Part shown: positions 34,064-42,483 of the stretch, one piece after another
Numbering within the stretch: position 1 is the first letter of the stretch
How the letters are laid out: each line of letters begins with the position of its first letter
Assembly: GCA_021324685.1 (NCBI GenBank)
Contig: JAJPIQ010000059.1
Coordinates: 1 to 58,654, forward strand
DNA length: 58,654 nucleotides
Reading direction: 5' to 3'
Origin: Bacteroidota bacterium
Lineage (GTDB): Bacteria; Bacteroidota; Ignavibacteria; Palsa-1295
Notes under the pieces: model-generated
Databases searched by the model: none
The model's input: only the letters and a program-made list of their open reading frames with translations
What the model was told of the DNA's origin: nothing
Made by a program: the position numbers and the translations under genes

Positions 34064-36769
34064 ATGACACATTACACAACTTTACGAATGGGAACGGCAT
34101 GGCTATTAGCATGCCTTGCCGTCCTCTTTTCGGCGGCAGCGTCCCTGGCACAAACGCGGCCCGATCTCGGCACGGCTTCGACCTATGCCATCTTTACGGG
34201 CGGCGGCGCGATTAACAATACCGGCTTATCGGTCCTGACCGGAGATGTCGGCCAGGACGGAGCCTATGCGTTCAATGGGTTCCCACCGGGGACGTACACG
34301 GGAACGCTGAACAGAAATAACGGCGCTTCGGCACAAGCGAAAGCAGACCTGATTACCGCACAGACCGCCGATGGCCTCGTCCCCTGTGGGACGGTGCTCG
34401 GCGTCGGAATTGTGGACGGACAATCGTTCGATCCGGGAGTCTATTGCTCCGGAGCGGCGACGACCACGAGCGGTCACATTACGTTCAATGCGCATGGCGA
34501 TGCAAATGCGATCTTTATCGTAAAGATCGGCGGCCAGTTGGACGCAAACTCCGGGACGCATATTTTGCTGGCGAACAACGCCCGCGCCGCCAATATTTAT
34601 TGGTTCGTCAATGGCGCCGTCAATGTCGCCGATAGCTCGACGTTCGCTGGAACGATCATCGCCAACGGCGCAATTTCGTTCCACGGAGCGTCATCGCTGA
34701 ATGGCCGGGCACTCGTTGCTCCTTCCGGGGCGATTAACATTTCGGCCAACAATATGGCGATCTCGACCGACACCGGTGCGGCCAATAACCTCACGGTCGT
34801 CAAACCGGCTGCCGGAGACAGCATTCTGCGCGGAACGCTCAGGGATACGATCCGGTGGGCAGGCACGGGTATCGCTCGGACAAAGACGTTGCAATATTCG
34901 CTCGATAGCGGCCTGACATGGGCAACGATCGCGACGATCACGACCGATTCGTTTACGTACGTGTGGCACGTTCCGGATACGACCTCACTCAAGGCGATGG
35001 TCCGCGTTACAGACACAAATAATCTGCGCGGAGTAAGCGGAACATTTAAGATCTTTTCGCATACGCTTCAAGTCCTTCATCCTACCTTCGCCGAAACGAT
35101 CACGGAAGGGATGCACGGGTACCAGATCACGTGGAGTGGCACCGGCCTGACCTCCCAAAAAACGTTTGCACTATCGCTCGATAGCGGTCTCACCTGGAGC
35201 GCCATCGGTAAAGATACCACAAACGGCTTTAACTTTAGCTGGAATGTACCGGACACGGTTTCGACGCGTGCAATGATCCGCATCACCGATACGAATGGCG
35301 TAACGGGGACCAGCGGTCTCTTTACGATCCACTCGAACCAAATTACGGTCCTGGCTCCCACGCCCGGCCAAATCATTCCGGAGGGAACTCAAAATTTTGA
35401 GATCGACTGGAGTGGCACCGGGATCACAGCGCAAAAGACACTTTCATTGTCGCTCGATGGCGGACGGACGTGGAGTACGATCGGTATTATTACGGCAAAT
35501 GTGTTCCGCTATTTCTGGAGCGTTCCGGATACGACCTCGACGCTGGCCATCGTTCGCATTACAGACACCAATGGGATGACGGGCCAGAGCGGGCTATTTA
35601 CCATTCAATCGAACAAAGCCATTGTCGTGGTGCATCCGGATGCCGGCGAGGTGATCGCAGAAGGTCTCCAGAATTATCAAATTACCTGGACCGGGATTGG
35701 GCTTACTGCGCAAAAGACCTTCGAGTTATCGCTCGATGGCGGCCAGACCTGGAGTACGATCGGCAGCATCACGGCTAACGTATTCACGTATAGCTGGAAC
35801 GTTCCCAATACGCCATCGACGCGCGCCATCATTCGGATCACGGATGGAGAAAGCACAACGGGCGAAAGTGGAATCTTTACTATTCAACCGAATGCCGGAA
35901 GTATCGTTATCTCCGACCCGGCAGTAGGCGAAGATGTCGATGGAGGCAGAGTTAATTATCTCATTAACTTTATCGCAACGAACACAACGGCCCAAAAAAC
36001 ACTCGAGTATTCGCTCGACGGCGGACTGAACTGGACGCTCATCGGCGTGATGAATGGCGAAGGTCAATCCTATACGTGGGCACTCGTGCCAAATGTCGCG
36101 ACGACGAACGCGCTCGTTCGCATTAAAGATGCAAACGGAGTGACCGGCATTAGCGGGCTCTTCACGATCACGACCGTACAGGGGATCGGTTCGATCAATT
36201 CGGTTACCTTAGCCGGACTGAACAGCCGAAACCATATCGGTAATAATCAACCGCTCGAAATCAGTTGGGCGTTTACTCCCGATATCGGAACGGCGGTCAC
36301 GGTCGAATATTCGCTCGATTATATGGTTACCTGGAATTACATCGCGACAATTCCTGTGACGGAATCGCCGAATGCCACCGCCTGGCAGACCACATCCACC
36401 GGCTTCTACAATCCCGTATTCATCCGTGTAACAAGCACCAAAGGAATGACGGGACTCTCGATCGCATTTTCGATCGGTGCCAATGCCTCGGTCGGTTCCG
36501 AAGCCGCAACGAATGGATACTCGATCTCGAATTATCCAAACCCGGCGAGCGAGCAAACGGTGATCAACTTTGAACTTCCCGTTCAAAGCGACGTCACCCT
36601 CATCGTCAGCGATAATCTCGGCCGCACCGTCAGCGAAACATCGCAGACCTTCGGCGCCGGAACGCACGCGATCCCATTCAACACATCGCAGCTTCCACGA
36701 GGTGTCTATTCCTACACGCTCATCGCTGGCGGGACCAGAGTAAGCGGACGAATGAACATCGTTCGATAA
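34064..36769 (+). CDS. Ice-binding-like (DUF3494) repeat adhesin with T9SS signal
   Basis: 901 residues. Signal peptide (to about 28), then a DUF3494 ice-binding-like beta-helix (about 29-238: LGTASTYAIFTGGGAINNTG, LTGDVGQDG, FDPGVYCSG, NIYWFVNGAVNV, GTIIANGAISF, NGRALVAPSGAINI). Next come six about 95-residue Ig-like repeats (W-SGTG, KTLxLSLDGGxTWSTIG, SWNVPDT, RITDTNGxTGxSGLFTI), and last a type A sorting domain (NYPNPASEQTVINFELP ... LPRGVYSYTLIAGG). DUF3494 proteins bind ice in polar organisms, but many homologues are simply surface adhesins. Probably co-transcribed with OmpA. Confidence 0.9.
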   Translation: MTHYTTLRMGTAWLLACLAVLFSAAASLAQTRPDLGTASTYAIFTGGGAINNTGLSVLTGDVGQDGAYAFNGFPPGTYTGTLNRNNGASAQAKADLITAQTADGLVPCGTVLGVGIVDGQSFDPGVYCSGAATTTSGHITFNAHGDANAIFIVKIGGQLDANSGTHILLANNARAANIYWFVNGAVNVADSSTFAGTIIANGAISFHGASSLNGRALVAPSGAINISANNMAISTDTGAANNLTVVKPAAGDSILRGTLRDTIRWAGTGIARTKTLQYSLDSGLTWATIATITTDSFTYVWHVPDTTSLKAMVRVTDTNNLRGVSGTFKIFSHTLQVLHPTFAETITEGMHGYQITWSGTGLTSQKTFALSLDSGLTWSAIGKDTTNGFNFSWNVPDTVSTRAMIRITDTNGVTGTSGLFTIHSNQITVLAPTPGQIIPEGTQNFEIDWSGTGITAQKTLSLSLDGGRTWSTIGIITANVFRYFWSVPDTTSTLAIVRITDTNGMTGQSGLFTIQSNKAIVVVHPDAGEVIAEGLQNYQITWTGIGLTAQKTFELSLDGGQTWSTIGSITANVFTYSWNVPNTPSTRAIIRITDGESTTGESGIFTIQPNAGSIVISDPAVGEDVDGGRVNYLINFIATNTTAQKTLEYSLDGGLNWTLIGVMNGEGQSYTWALVPNVATTNALVRIKDANGVTGISGLFTITTVQGIGSINSVTLAGLNSRNHIGNNQPLEISWAFTPDIGTAVTVEYSLDYMVTWNYIATIPVTESPNATAWQTTSTGFYNPVFIRVTSTKGMTGLSIAFSIGANASVGSEAATNGYSISNYPNPASEQTVINFELPVQSDVTLIVSDNLGRTVSETSQTFGAGTHAIPFNTSQLPRGVYSYTLIAGGTRVSGRMNIVR

Positions 36770-36781
36770 CACGCACTACTG

Positions 36782-36812
36782 TTTAGCCATCGGCGAAACG
36801 CCGATGGCTAAA
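36782..36812. terminator. Perfect 14-bp hairpin after the adhesin gene
   Basis: TTTAGCCATCGGCG / CGCCGATGGCTAAA with loop AAA, starting 12 nt after the stop. No T run follows the arm beyond the stem, so it may be a bidirectional or factor-assisted terminator or an mRNA-stabilising stem. Confidence 0.6.
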
Positions 36813-36851
36813 GGGTACCGATCGTTTACACTCTTTTGACGGATATATAGC

Positions 36852-37148
36852 ATGAAACACCCCATCATTACACTAATCATTTTTGTCGCGATTTGCTTCG
36901 GTGGAATGTCCACCTCGGAACCAGCAGCGGCAATGCCTCTGCAGGTCAGCGGATCGGTACAAGTCAACCTTGGAACCCCACATCGAATTCACCATCGCCG
37001 GCATCGCAGGACTATTGTTGCAACTCCCGTCGAACGACGTGGCGAGCATGACAATAACGGCGAGCACCGCGACAACGGCAAGCACCGTGGGAACAGTCAG
37101 CACCAGAAGTCTAACCGCGGCAAGCATAAGGGTAACGGTCATAATTGA
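36852..37148 (+). CDS. Small secreted His/Arg/Asn-rich protein
   Basis: 98 residues: signal peptide (TLIIFVAICFGGMS, cleavage near AAA-M), a short strand-like part (LQVSGSVQVNLGTP), then a highly basic His-rich tail (HRIHHRRHRRT and HDNNGEHRDNGKHRGN). The repeated H-x-N/D-G pattern could bind metal, nucleic acid or polyanions; this is inference. No family recognised. A duplicated 11-mer (ACGCATAGCAC at 37164 and 37175) follows the gene. Confidence 0.6.
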   Translation: MKHPIITLIIFVAICFGGMSTSEPAAAMPLQVSGSVQVNLGTPHRIHHRRHRRTIVATPVERRGEHDNNGEHRDNGKHRGNSQHQKSNRGKHKGNGHN

Positions 37149-37245
37149 TCCCTTTAGCCACAAACGCATAGCACACGCATAGCACACTCGTATAAATTTT
37201 TAGGGTCCATAATAATGTGTATCCTTTCTTAGAACTACTAATACA

Positions 37246-37593
37246 ATGAATAACTCAACGTCAACACCGATCGCCACGACGTCATCGAGCCCGAGCACTT
37301 CTTCATCCAGCAATGGCCCGAATGCTTCGGCGCAGCAAAGCACCTCGGCGCAGCAAAGCACCTCGGCGAACGGCAATACGTCACCGAACAGTGGCTCGCC
37401 ATCGAGCACCCATTCCCCATCGAGCACCCATTCCCCATCGAGCACCCTTTCTCCATCGAGCAGCAATACGACCACAACGGAATCGTCGGCTGGACATAGC
37501 AGTTCGACGCCGCAAAGTGTGGGTGGGGATCAAAAAAGTGAGACGAACAAGAACGAGGTACTAAAAGAAAATAAAGATGTCACAGCTCGCTGA
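37246..37593 (+). CDS. Ser/Thr-rich low-complexity protein (uncertain)
   Basis: 115 residues, about half Ser and Thr, with no signal peptide or domain. It contains perfect 18-nt DNA repeats that encode STSAQQ twice (around 37329-37364) and PSSTHS-type units three times (around 37393-37450), and ends in a charged stretch (KSETNKNEVLKENKDVTAR). It may be a disordered linker protein. The opposite strand is also open here, so coding status is not certain; the plus-strand frame is preferred because of its start after a gap and its orientation with neighbours. Confidence 0.45.
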   Translation: MNNSTSTPIATTSSSPSTSSSSNGPNASAQQSTSAQQSTSANGNTSPNSGSPSSTHSPSSTHSPSSTLSPSSSNTTTTESSAGHSSSTPQSVGGDQKSETNKNEVLKENKDVTAR

Positions 37594-37722
37594 ATGAGCC
37601 TAGCGGACGACTATTTTCATCGTTCGTTTGTCGCAGGAATTGGCAATGGCCTGAATGTAAAGTTTGACCATGCCGACGTCGTCCGCATCACATTACCTCG
37701 GAAGACACTTGCGACAACGTCC

Positions 37723-37752
37723 AAAAAGCTCCGCCGCACGGCGGAGCTTTTT
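37723..37752 (+). terminator. Intrinsic terminator between the Ser-rich and coiled-coil genes
   Basis: 13-bp perfect stem AAAAAGCTCCGCC / GGCGGAGCTTTTT with loop GCAC; the A/T flanks make it work in either direction. It lies inside a longer open frame, which argues that the coiled-coil gene starts after it. Confidence 0.88.
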
Positions 37753-37785
37753 ACTCATTCGAATGTGCGGTTAGACCTAAGTATT

Positions 37786-38907
37786 ATGTACCAGAAGAAA
37801 CAGGCTGAATCGGTAAACGAGATAACCGATCATCTCCCGCTTGAACGCAAGCACGAAAACGTGTTCGTCATCGCATATAAATTTTTTCCGAGGAGCTTTC
37901 TTTTAAAAGGCATCGGACTTACATTCACAACGTCGCTCTATATTTATCATTATCTGAGTGATAGCGGTGTCCATTCCATTTTGGGGCGCATACTGCTTAC
38001 CGCGCTCATCGTTGCAGGAGTGCCGATCGTTTCACTCTATCTCGTAACGCTCGTGCGGGCTCCGGGCATTCGAAGACGCGAAGAAAAGGATGCCGCTCAT
38101 CGCCAGAACGTTGCGCACGGAGAGTTAAAAGCATTACAACGCAAAGAGCACGAGGAAGAACAGGAAATTATTCGCCTCGAACAAGTGGCCTCCGGAGATA
38201 AGAAAGCGCGGCGCGTCAAAGACGAGAAAGACGATAAGCGCTGGGATGTATTGACCGAATCGCTACGGCTACAGAATGAAACGGTGGAATTAGCTTCCGA
38301 GGAGAGGTTGCTTGTGGCCCAGCAAGTGAAGGAGATTAAAGAAGAAGGCGAAGTAATTCGAAAAGGATTGGTCTCTGACGACCTGGAAGCACGGCATGTC
38401 AAGGACTTGAAAGAAGACAAACGCTGGGATTTACTCAACGAATCGCTACGGCTTCAAAAAGAAACCGGAGAATTAGCTTCCGAAGAACGGCTGCTGGTTG
38501 CACAGCAGGTAAAGGATGTCAAAGACCAACGCGAGGTGGTGCGAATCGGATTAGCGTTGGACGATCTCAAAGCACGCGATTTAAAGGATCTGAAGGAAGA
38601 CGGACGGTGGGACTTGTTGAATGAAAAATTGCGCGTTCAGAATGAGACCGCCGACGACCGGTCCTCCGCGGCCCTTCAGAGCAAGAAGTTAAAAGAGGAA
38701 GAAGATGCACAGGAGCGCGAAGATGTGGCGGCAGCAGTCGCAAAACTACTGCAGGCAAGGGATGTCAAAGAGGACGAACGGTGGAAGGCATTAAATAAAC
38801 GCCTGGAGTTCTACGAAGAACAAAGCCGAAAACGAGACGAAGACCAGCGGACCCGTGATGAAGAATTTCTACGCATCTGGCAGGAAGAACACAAACGCGA
38901 TACATAA
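37786..38907 (+). CDS. Membrane protein with repeated coiled-coil C-terminus
   Basis: 373 residues when started at the ATG at 37786. The frame is open back to 37594, but that stretch contains an intrinsic terminator and no family features. Two TMs (about 50-68 and 78-100: LLTALIVAGVPIVSLYLVTLV) are followed by a cytoplasmic helical region with three to four repeats of about 62 residues, each with K-A-R-x-V/L-K-D-x-K-E-D-x-R-W-D-x-L-x-E-x-L-R-L-Q and LASEERLLVAQQVK. The repeats are highly charged and predicted coiled coil. Function unknown; a scaffold or stress-sensor role is only a guess. Confidence 0.7.
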   Translation: MYQKKQAESVNEITDHLPLERKHENVFVIAYKFFPRSFLLKGIGLTFTTSLYIYHYLSDSGVHSILGRILLTALIVAGVPIVSLYLVTLVRAPGIRRREEKDAAHRQNVAHGELKALQRKEHEEEQEIIRLEQVASGDKKARRVKDEKDDKRWDVLTESLRLQNETVELASEERLLVAQQVKEIKEEGEVIRKGLVSDDLEARHVKDLKEDKRWDLLNESLRLQKETGELASEERLLVAQQVKDVKDQREVVRIGLALDDLKARDLKDLKEDGRWDLLNEKLRVQNETADDRSSAALQSKKLKEEEDAQEREDVAAAVAKLLQARDVKEDERWKALNKRLEFYEEQSRKRDEDQRTRDEEFLRIWQEEHKRDT

Positions 38908-38922
38908 CGAGGAAGCCTGCTC

Positions 38923-39309
38923 GTGTTCCGGAAATCTTTGAACGGCTTTATTGATGAAAAATGGAAGAAAATTGATTTTATAATAGTTGGGCGGCCTTTC
39001 CTGCTCATCCTTGGCACTCGCGTTGCGGAACTTCTGACCGGCTCTTTATCTCATTTGGGTTCTTCATATTATTTGGGAGAGAAATACATGCGAGATGCAA
39101 TTATAGAAGAAGTTTTGAGGGATGCAGAAATAAGATCACGGGCGCGACGCCCCGAGCGTGGTCCGGTCGTGCCCTCGGCAAGCCGCTATCCCCTCTCGGC
39201 AAAACGGGCAGCCTTAGAGCGTAACCGCCAGCCCTGGTCACGCTCGAACCCGATGCGTTCTACGCGCAGCGGCCCTCCGGGAACGGATGTGTACTCGTTC
39301 ATGCACTGA
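38923..39309 (+). CDS. Hypothetical protein (doubtful)
   Basis: 128 residues from a GTG, 16 nt after the coiled-coil gene. The first half has a hydrophobic segment (FIIVGRPFLLILGTRVAELL) and an acidic helix (MRDAIIEEVLRDAEIRSRARR) that look protein-like. The second half is Arg/Pro/Ser-rich and may be out-of-gene sequence. A minus-strand frame overlaps the 3' half, so an alternative reading exists. No family recognised. Confidence 0.35.
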   Translation: MFRKSLNGFIDEKWKKIDFIIVGRPFLLILGTRVAELLTGSLSHLGSSYYLGEKYMRDAIIEEVLRDAEIRSRARRPERGPVVPSASRYPLSAKRAALERNRQPWSRSNPMRSTRSGPPGTDVYSFMH

Positions 39310-39374
39310 CGGTCCGTCGATCGTCCATTCGTCATCGCTGCAAAGACGGAACGCGAATTGCTTTGGCGTAGGGT

Positions 39375-39584
39375 ATGCGAAGTTATTCCGACATAGAAGT
39401 CCGCACGATCGCCGCGGAGTACGTTCACCTGCCGCATCTGAGCTCGGAACCTTCCTTGAAACGTACCGAGCCCGCCGTGCACTCCGAAGTGCCGGAAACG
39501 ATACAGTTCATTCTCGATCTCGAGTTCGAATCGAAATTTGCGGCACTGATGCGTTCGATCGCACTCCGTTGGCCGATCTTCTGA
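39375..39584 (+). CDS. Small hypothetical protein (doubtful)
   Basis: 69 residues: MRSYSDIEVRTIAAEYVHLP, an acidic middle (VHSEVPETIQFILDLEFES) and the end FAALMRSIALRWPIF. The composition is protein-like, and it converges with the next gene 50 nt away. No domain recognised. Confidence 0.35.
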   Translation: MRSYSDIEVRTIAAEYVHLPHLSSEPSLKRTEPAVHSEVPETIQFILDLEFESKFAALMRSIALRWPIF

Positions 39585-39591
39585 CTTTCGT

Positions 39592-39650
39592 TTATTCCCT
39601 ACCGATTCGCTGCGTTTATTCGCGAATGTACGATTATTCGCGAACGTAAT
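39592..39650. repeat. 18-nt duplication of a stop region, in frame
   Basis: On the minus strand TACGTTCGCGAATAA, the end of the flanking gene, is followed after one codon by TACATTCGCGAATAA, with the second TAA in frame 18 nt later. A weaker third copy (GGTAGGGAATAAACG) puts another TAA in frame near 39592. Confidence 0.8.
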
Positions 39651-39948
39651 AGGCACGCTTTGCGCTGTTCAGTCTGAGCGCATAGCTGCGGCGCTCTTCG
39701 GGCTGCATGTCGTCCAGGAAATGTCCGGTCGAGATCCGCGTCGAACCGATGAGCAGCCGGTGCCGCACAAGCTGCGGCTGGAGCGCGATCGACTCGTTCA
39801 GGAACGTAAGGTAGCGGCTCAGCAGCTCGCGCTCCTCACTAATGGCAGAGGCGATCTCTTTGGCAAGTGTGTCCTTGAACAGGGAATCGTGACGGGAGCA
39901 ATGGGTAGCTCGGGCGATGACTTTCTGGGCAATTTCATTCGGTGTCAT
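39634..39948 (-). CDS. Hypothetical helical protein
   Basis: 104 residues from the ATG at 39948; a TTG four codons upstream is less likely. All-helical, no TM: NEIAQKVIARATHC, TLAKEIASAISEERELLSRYLTFLNESI and an Arg/Tyr-rich end (SYALRLNSAKRAYYVRE). No family recognised. Its stop region is duplicated in tandem downstream. Confidence 0.55.
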   Translation of the reverse strand: MTPNEIAQKVIARATHCSRHDSLFKDTLAKEIASAISEERELLSRYLTFLNESIALQPQLVRHRLLIGSTRISTGHFLDDMQPEERRSYALRLNSAKRAYYVRE

Positions 39949-39960
39949 GTTTGGAGGCAA

Positions 39961-40246
39961 TTAAGTGATCGGTGTTATGCCCGTAAAAATGGCATTTTTT
40001 AGGGCACGGCAAACTACAAAGAAAAAGCAGGGCAAACTACTTTTTCAAGGCTTATTTTCAAGGTTTACATCAAAGCGACATTCTTCGCTCCGGTAAACCG
40101 CCTGCCTGGCATAGAGCAGACTTTCCAATATAATAAAATATTTTCGGAAACGCAAGAGGTTGCTATAAGAAAGCAGCTTTCAGCTTTGTCCCCACATGGA
40201 TTTGTCCCATATGGAATTGCATGAGATCGAAGCTCGTTGCCAAATC
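39961..40246. other. Intergenic stretch with several short duplications
   Basis: No gene seen. GGCAAACTAC recurs at 40008 and 40031; TTTTCAAGG recurs at 40042 and 40055; TTTGTCCCCACATGGA at 40185-40200 is followed directly by TTTGTCCCATATGGA, so an ATG-containing segment is duplicated shortly before the lipoprotein gene. Confidence 0.6.
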
Positions 40247-41053
40247 ATGTTCCGCGCTTTCTTTTGTGTCGCCGTGCTGCTTTTCATAGGCTGTGCAAGC
40301 CGGCCCGTGCCAGACTTGGGCCGCGCACAGCAAAATCCTTTTTCTCCAGGTCTCGCAGAGGAAAATTGTGCCGGATATTTTGAGGCGCGATTCGAATTCT
40401 ATAAAGTGCAGTCCGATGAATGGGACTCCGTACTTTACACAAAAGCGTTTTTCGATAATCCCGCTCACCCTACATTCGGACCCATTTGGACCTCTATTCC
40501 CGATACGGTCCGACTGGGAACGGAGCCGGTCCCGTATGCTCCCGATACGGAACATTACCGGAGCGGCGAAGCTTCGACTCGGAATGGCTTTTTTGGAACG
40601 TTGAAAAATTGGGAACCGCTGCAAGTGTGGACCACCGGCGATAAGGAAATCGGGACCTTCCGCGATTCGATTTCGAGTCCGAACCGAATGAGAATTATCG
40701 AACCGACGGGCTTACTGAGGAACGATTCCCTCCTCGAGCAGACCGGATTTACCATTACCTATACGAGTCCGGGCTCCGATTCTGTTTGGGTCGATTTGCT
40801 TCGAGGCGTTTTTCCCGTAAAAGGACAACCGGCCGGGCTTTATACAAACGAAGGGTCCTATCTGCCATTCTATTATGTGAAGGTCCCGGCCACCGGAACA
40901 TTCATCGTTACTCCGGCCATGATGGCGAAATTAAAACCCAATGATCTTATTGGTGTCCGTGTAGTGGCGCAGACTGCTAAAATTTCAGAACACCATGGGA
41001 ACTGGTATTTTTATCGTTCCACAAGTATTGCCGCGATTGCAAATAGCTGGTAA
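40247..41053 (+). CDS. Lipoprotein of unknown function
   Basis: 268 residues from the ATG at 40247, which gives the lipoprotein signal MFRAFFCVAVLLFIGCAS (lipobox FIGC); earlier in-frame ATGs at 40196 and 40211 would extend it without benefit. The mature part is beta-rich with Trp/Tyr/Gly motifs (GYFEARFEFYKVQSDEWDSVLY, TGFTITYTSPGSDSVWVDLLRG). No family recognised. It converges on the thiolase gene with 1 nt between the stops. Confidence 0.7.
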   Translation: MFRAFFCVAVLLFIGCASRPVPDLGRAQQNPFSPGLAEENCAGYFEARFEFYKVQSDEWDSVLYTKAFFDNPAHPTFGPIWTSIPDTVRLGTEPVPYAPDTEHYRSGEASTRNGFFGTLKNWEPLQVWTTGDKEIGTFRDSISSPNRMRIIEPTGLLRNDSLLEQTGFTITYTSPGSDSVWVDLLRGVFPVKGQPAGLYTNEGSYLPFYYVKVPATGTFIVTPAMMAKLKPNDLIGVRVVAQTAKISEHHGNWYFYRSTSIAAIANSW

Positions 41054-41054
41054 T

Positions 41055-42254
41055 TTATTCCCTCTCGAAAACACCGGCAATGCCTTGCCCGACGCCGATG
41101 CACATCGTTGCAATACCGCGCTTTAAGTGTTTCCGCCGCATTTCATACAGCAGCGTGGCCACAAGCCGTCCGCCACTGGCCCCGAGCGGATGGCCGATAG
41201 CGATGGCCCCGCCGTTGGGATTGACTTTCTGTGGATCGAGCCCGAGTTCGCGAATGACGGCGAGGCTCTGCGAAGCAAAAGCTTCGTTCAATTCGATAAG
41301 ATCGATGTCCTTCATATCCCACTTCGCCTGCTTCAGCGCTTTGCGGACGGCATAGATCGGCCCGACTCCCATGCACCGCGGCGATAGTCCTTCCACGCCG
41401 CTCGCAACGTAACGCCCCAACGGCTCGACCCCCAAGCGTTTGACCACCGCCTCGCTTGCGACGACCACGGCGCTTGCGCCATCGTTGAGGCTGCTCGAGT
41501 TCCCAGCGCTGACTGAGCCGCCTTTGCGAAACGCCGGTTTAAGCGTGGAAAGTTTTTCGAGTGTCGTATCGGCGCGCGGCTGCTCGTCCTGGGAGACGAC
41601 CGACTTCCCTTTCCGGTTTTCGATCACGACTTCGACGAGTTCGTCCTTATAATCGCCTCGTTCCTGAGCTGCAATCGCCCGCCGGTGCGACTCGAGTGCG
41701 AAGGCGTCCTGGTCCTCACGGGAAATTTTCCATTGCTCGGCGACATTCTCCGCCGTCTCGCCCATGGACTCGAGCGGAAACATCGCTTCCATATGAGGGT
41801 TCGGGTAACGCCAGCCGAGCGCCGTATCGTAGGCAGGAATGTTCCCAAAGACCGCACCGCCCGAAACATTTTTCGGCAGCGAATAGGGCGCGCGCGTCAT
41901 GCTCTCGACGCCGCCCGCGATAATGATTTCTGCTTCGCCCAGTTTTATCGCACGCGCGGCCTGCACGATCGCATCGAGCGAGGAGCCGCAGAGCCGATTG
42001 ACCGTCACCGCCGGAACGCGCTCCGGAAATCCGGCCAGGAGCGCGCCCATGCGCGCAACATTGCGATTGTCCTCGCCAGCCTGATTGGCACAGCCGAAAA
42101 TAATGTCATCGATCTCGTTGGTATCGATCCCCGCGCGTTCGGCGGCGGCCTTCATGACGAGCGCGGCCATGTCATCGGGGCGGACGTCTTTCAGTGCGCC
42201 GCCATATTTTCCAAACGGGGTGCGGCAGGCAGAGATAATATAAGCTTCGGTCAT
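41055..42254 (-). CDS. Acetyl-CoA C-acyltransferase (thiolase)
   Basis: 399 residues. Thiolase motifs: nucleophile Cys in VNRLCGSSLDAIVQAARAI, GGVESMTRAPY, NGGAIAIGHPLGASGGR with the catalytic His, and the C-terminal CIGVGQGIAGVFE with the base Cys. It cleaves 3-oxoacyl-CoA in fatty acid oxidation, or 3-oxoadipyl-CoA in aromatic degradation; sequence feel is close to the PcaF/FadA group, and I cannot tell which. No beta-oxidation partner is adjacent, though a dehydrogenase-domain gene lies 3 kb away. Confidence 0.92.
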   Translation of the reverse strand: MTEAYIISACRTPFGKYGGALKDVRPDDMAALVMKAAAERAGIDTNEIDDIIFGCANQAGEDNRNVARMGALLAGFPERVPAVTVNRLCGSSLDAIVQAARAIKLGEAEIIIAGGVESMTRAPYSLPKNVSGGAVFGNIPAYDTALGWRYPNPHMEAMFPLESMGETAENVAEQWKISREDQDAFALESHRRAIAAQERGDYKDELVEVVIENRKGKSVVSQDEQPRADTTLEKLSTLKPAFRKGGSVSAGNSSSLNDGASAVVVASEAVVKRLGVEPLGRYVASGVEGLSPRCMGVGPIYAVRKALKQAKWDMKDIDLIELNEAFASQSLAVIRELGLDPQKVNPNGGAIAIGHPLGASGGRLVATLLYEMRRKHLKRGIATMCIGVGQGIAGVFERE

Positions 42255-42453
42255 CGGTAAAAAACGAAAGTGCTATCGTAAATAGTGAGTGCTACAGTAA
42301 CTGCGGGCGCACTAACGGAGAAACAGGCGGAGGAATTTCAAAAATTGCGGAATCTGGCTTCCTAGAAGGTCGTTCGAAAGATATCGTTGAGAATATGCGA
42401 CTTTTTCCCGCTTGCACATGGGAATGCCCCAAAAACCTTCTAATCTCGATTTC

Positions 42454-42483
42454 GAGGAATAAAGCATAGAGGAATAAAGTATC
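42454..42483. repeat. 15-nt tandem repeat directly before the dinB-like start
   Basis: GAGGAATAAAGCATA and GAGGAATAAAGTATC are head to tail, the second ending immediately before the GTG start. Each carries a GAGGAA that could act as a ribosome-binding site, at 9 and 24 nt from the start. Confidence 0.85.

Noticed and set aside
34790-36170. Repeated DNA blocks that might suggest a repeat array or CRISPR
   Set aside because: Units are about 285 nt, coding and in frame, and correspond to Ig-like protein repeats.
37200-37475. Minus-strand frame with repeated VLDGEW units
   Set aside because: It is the antisense of the Ser/Thr-rich repeats. The plus frame is preferred by orientation and start position, though neither is certain.
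39186-39656. 156-codon minus-strand frame overlapping small plus-strand frames
   Set aside because: It runs over the 3' end of the adjacent minus-strand gene in another frame and has no family features.
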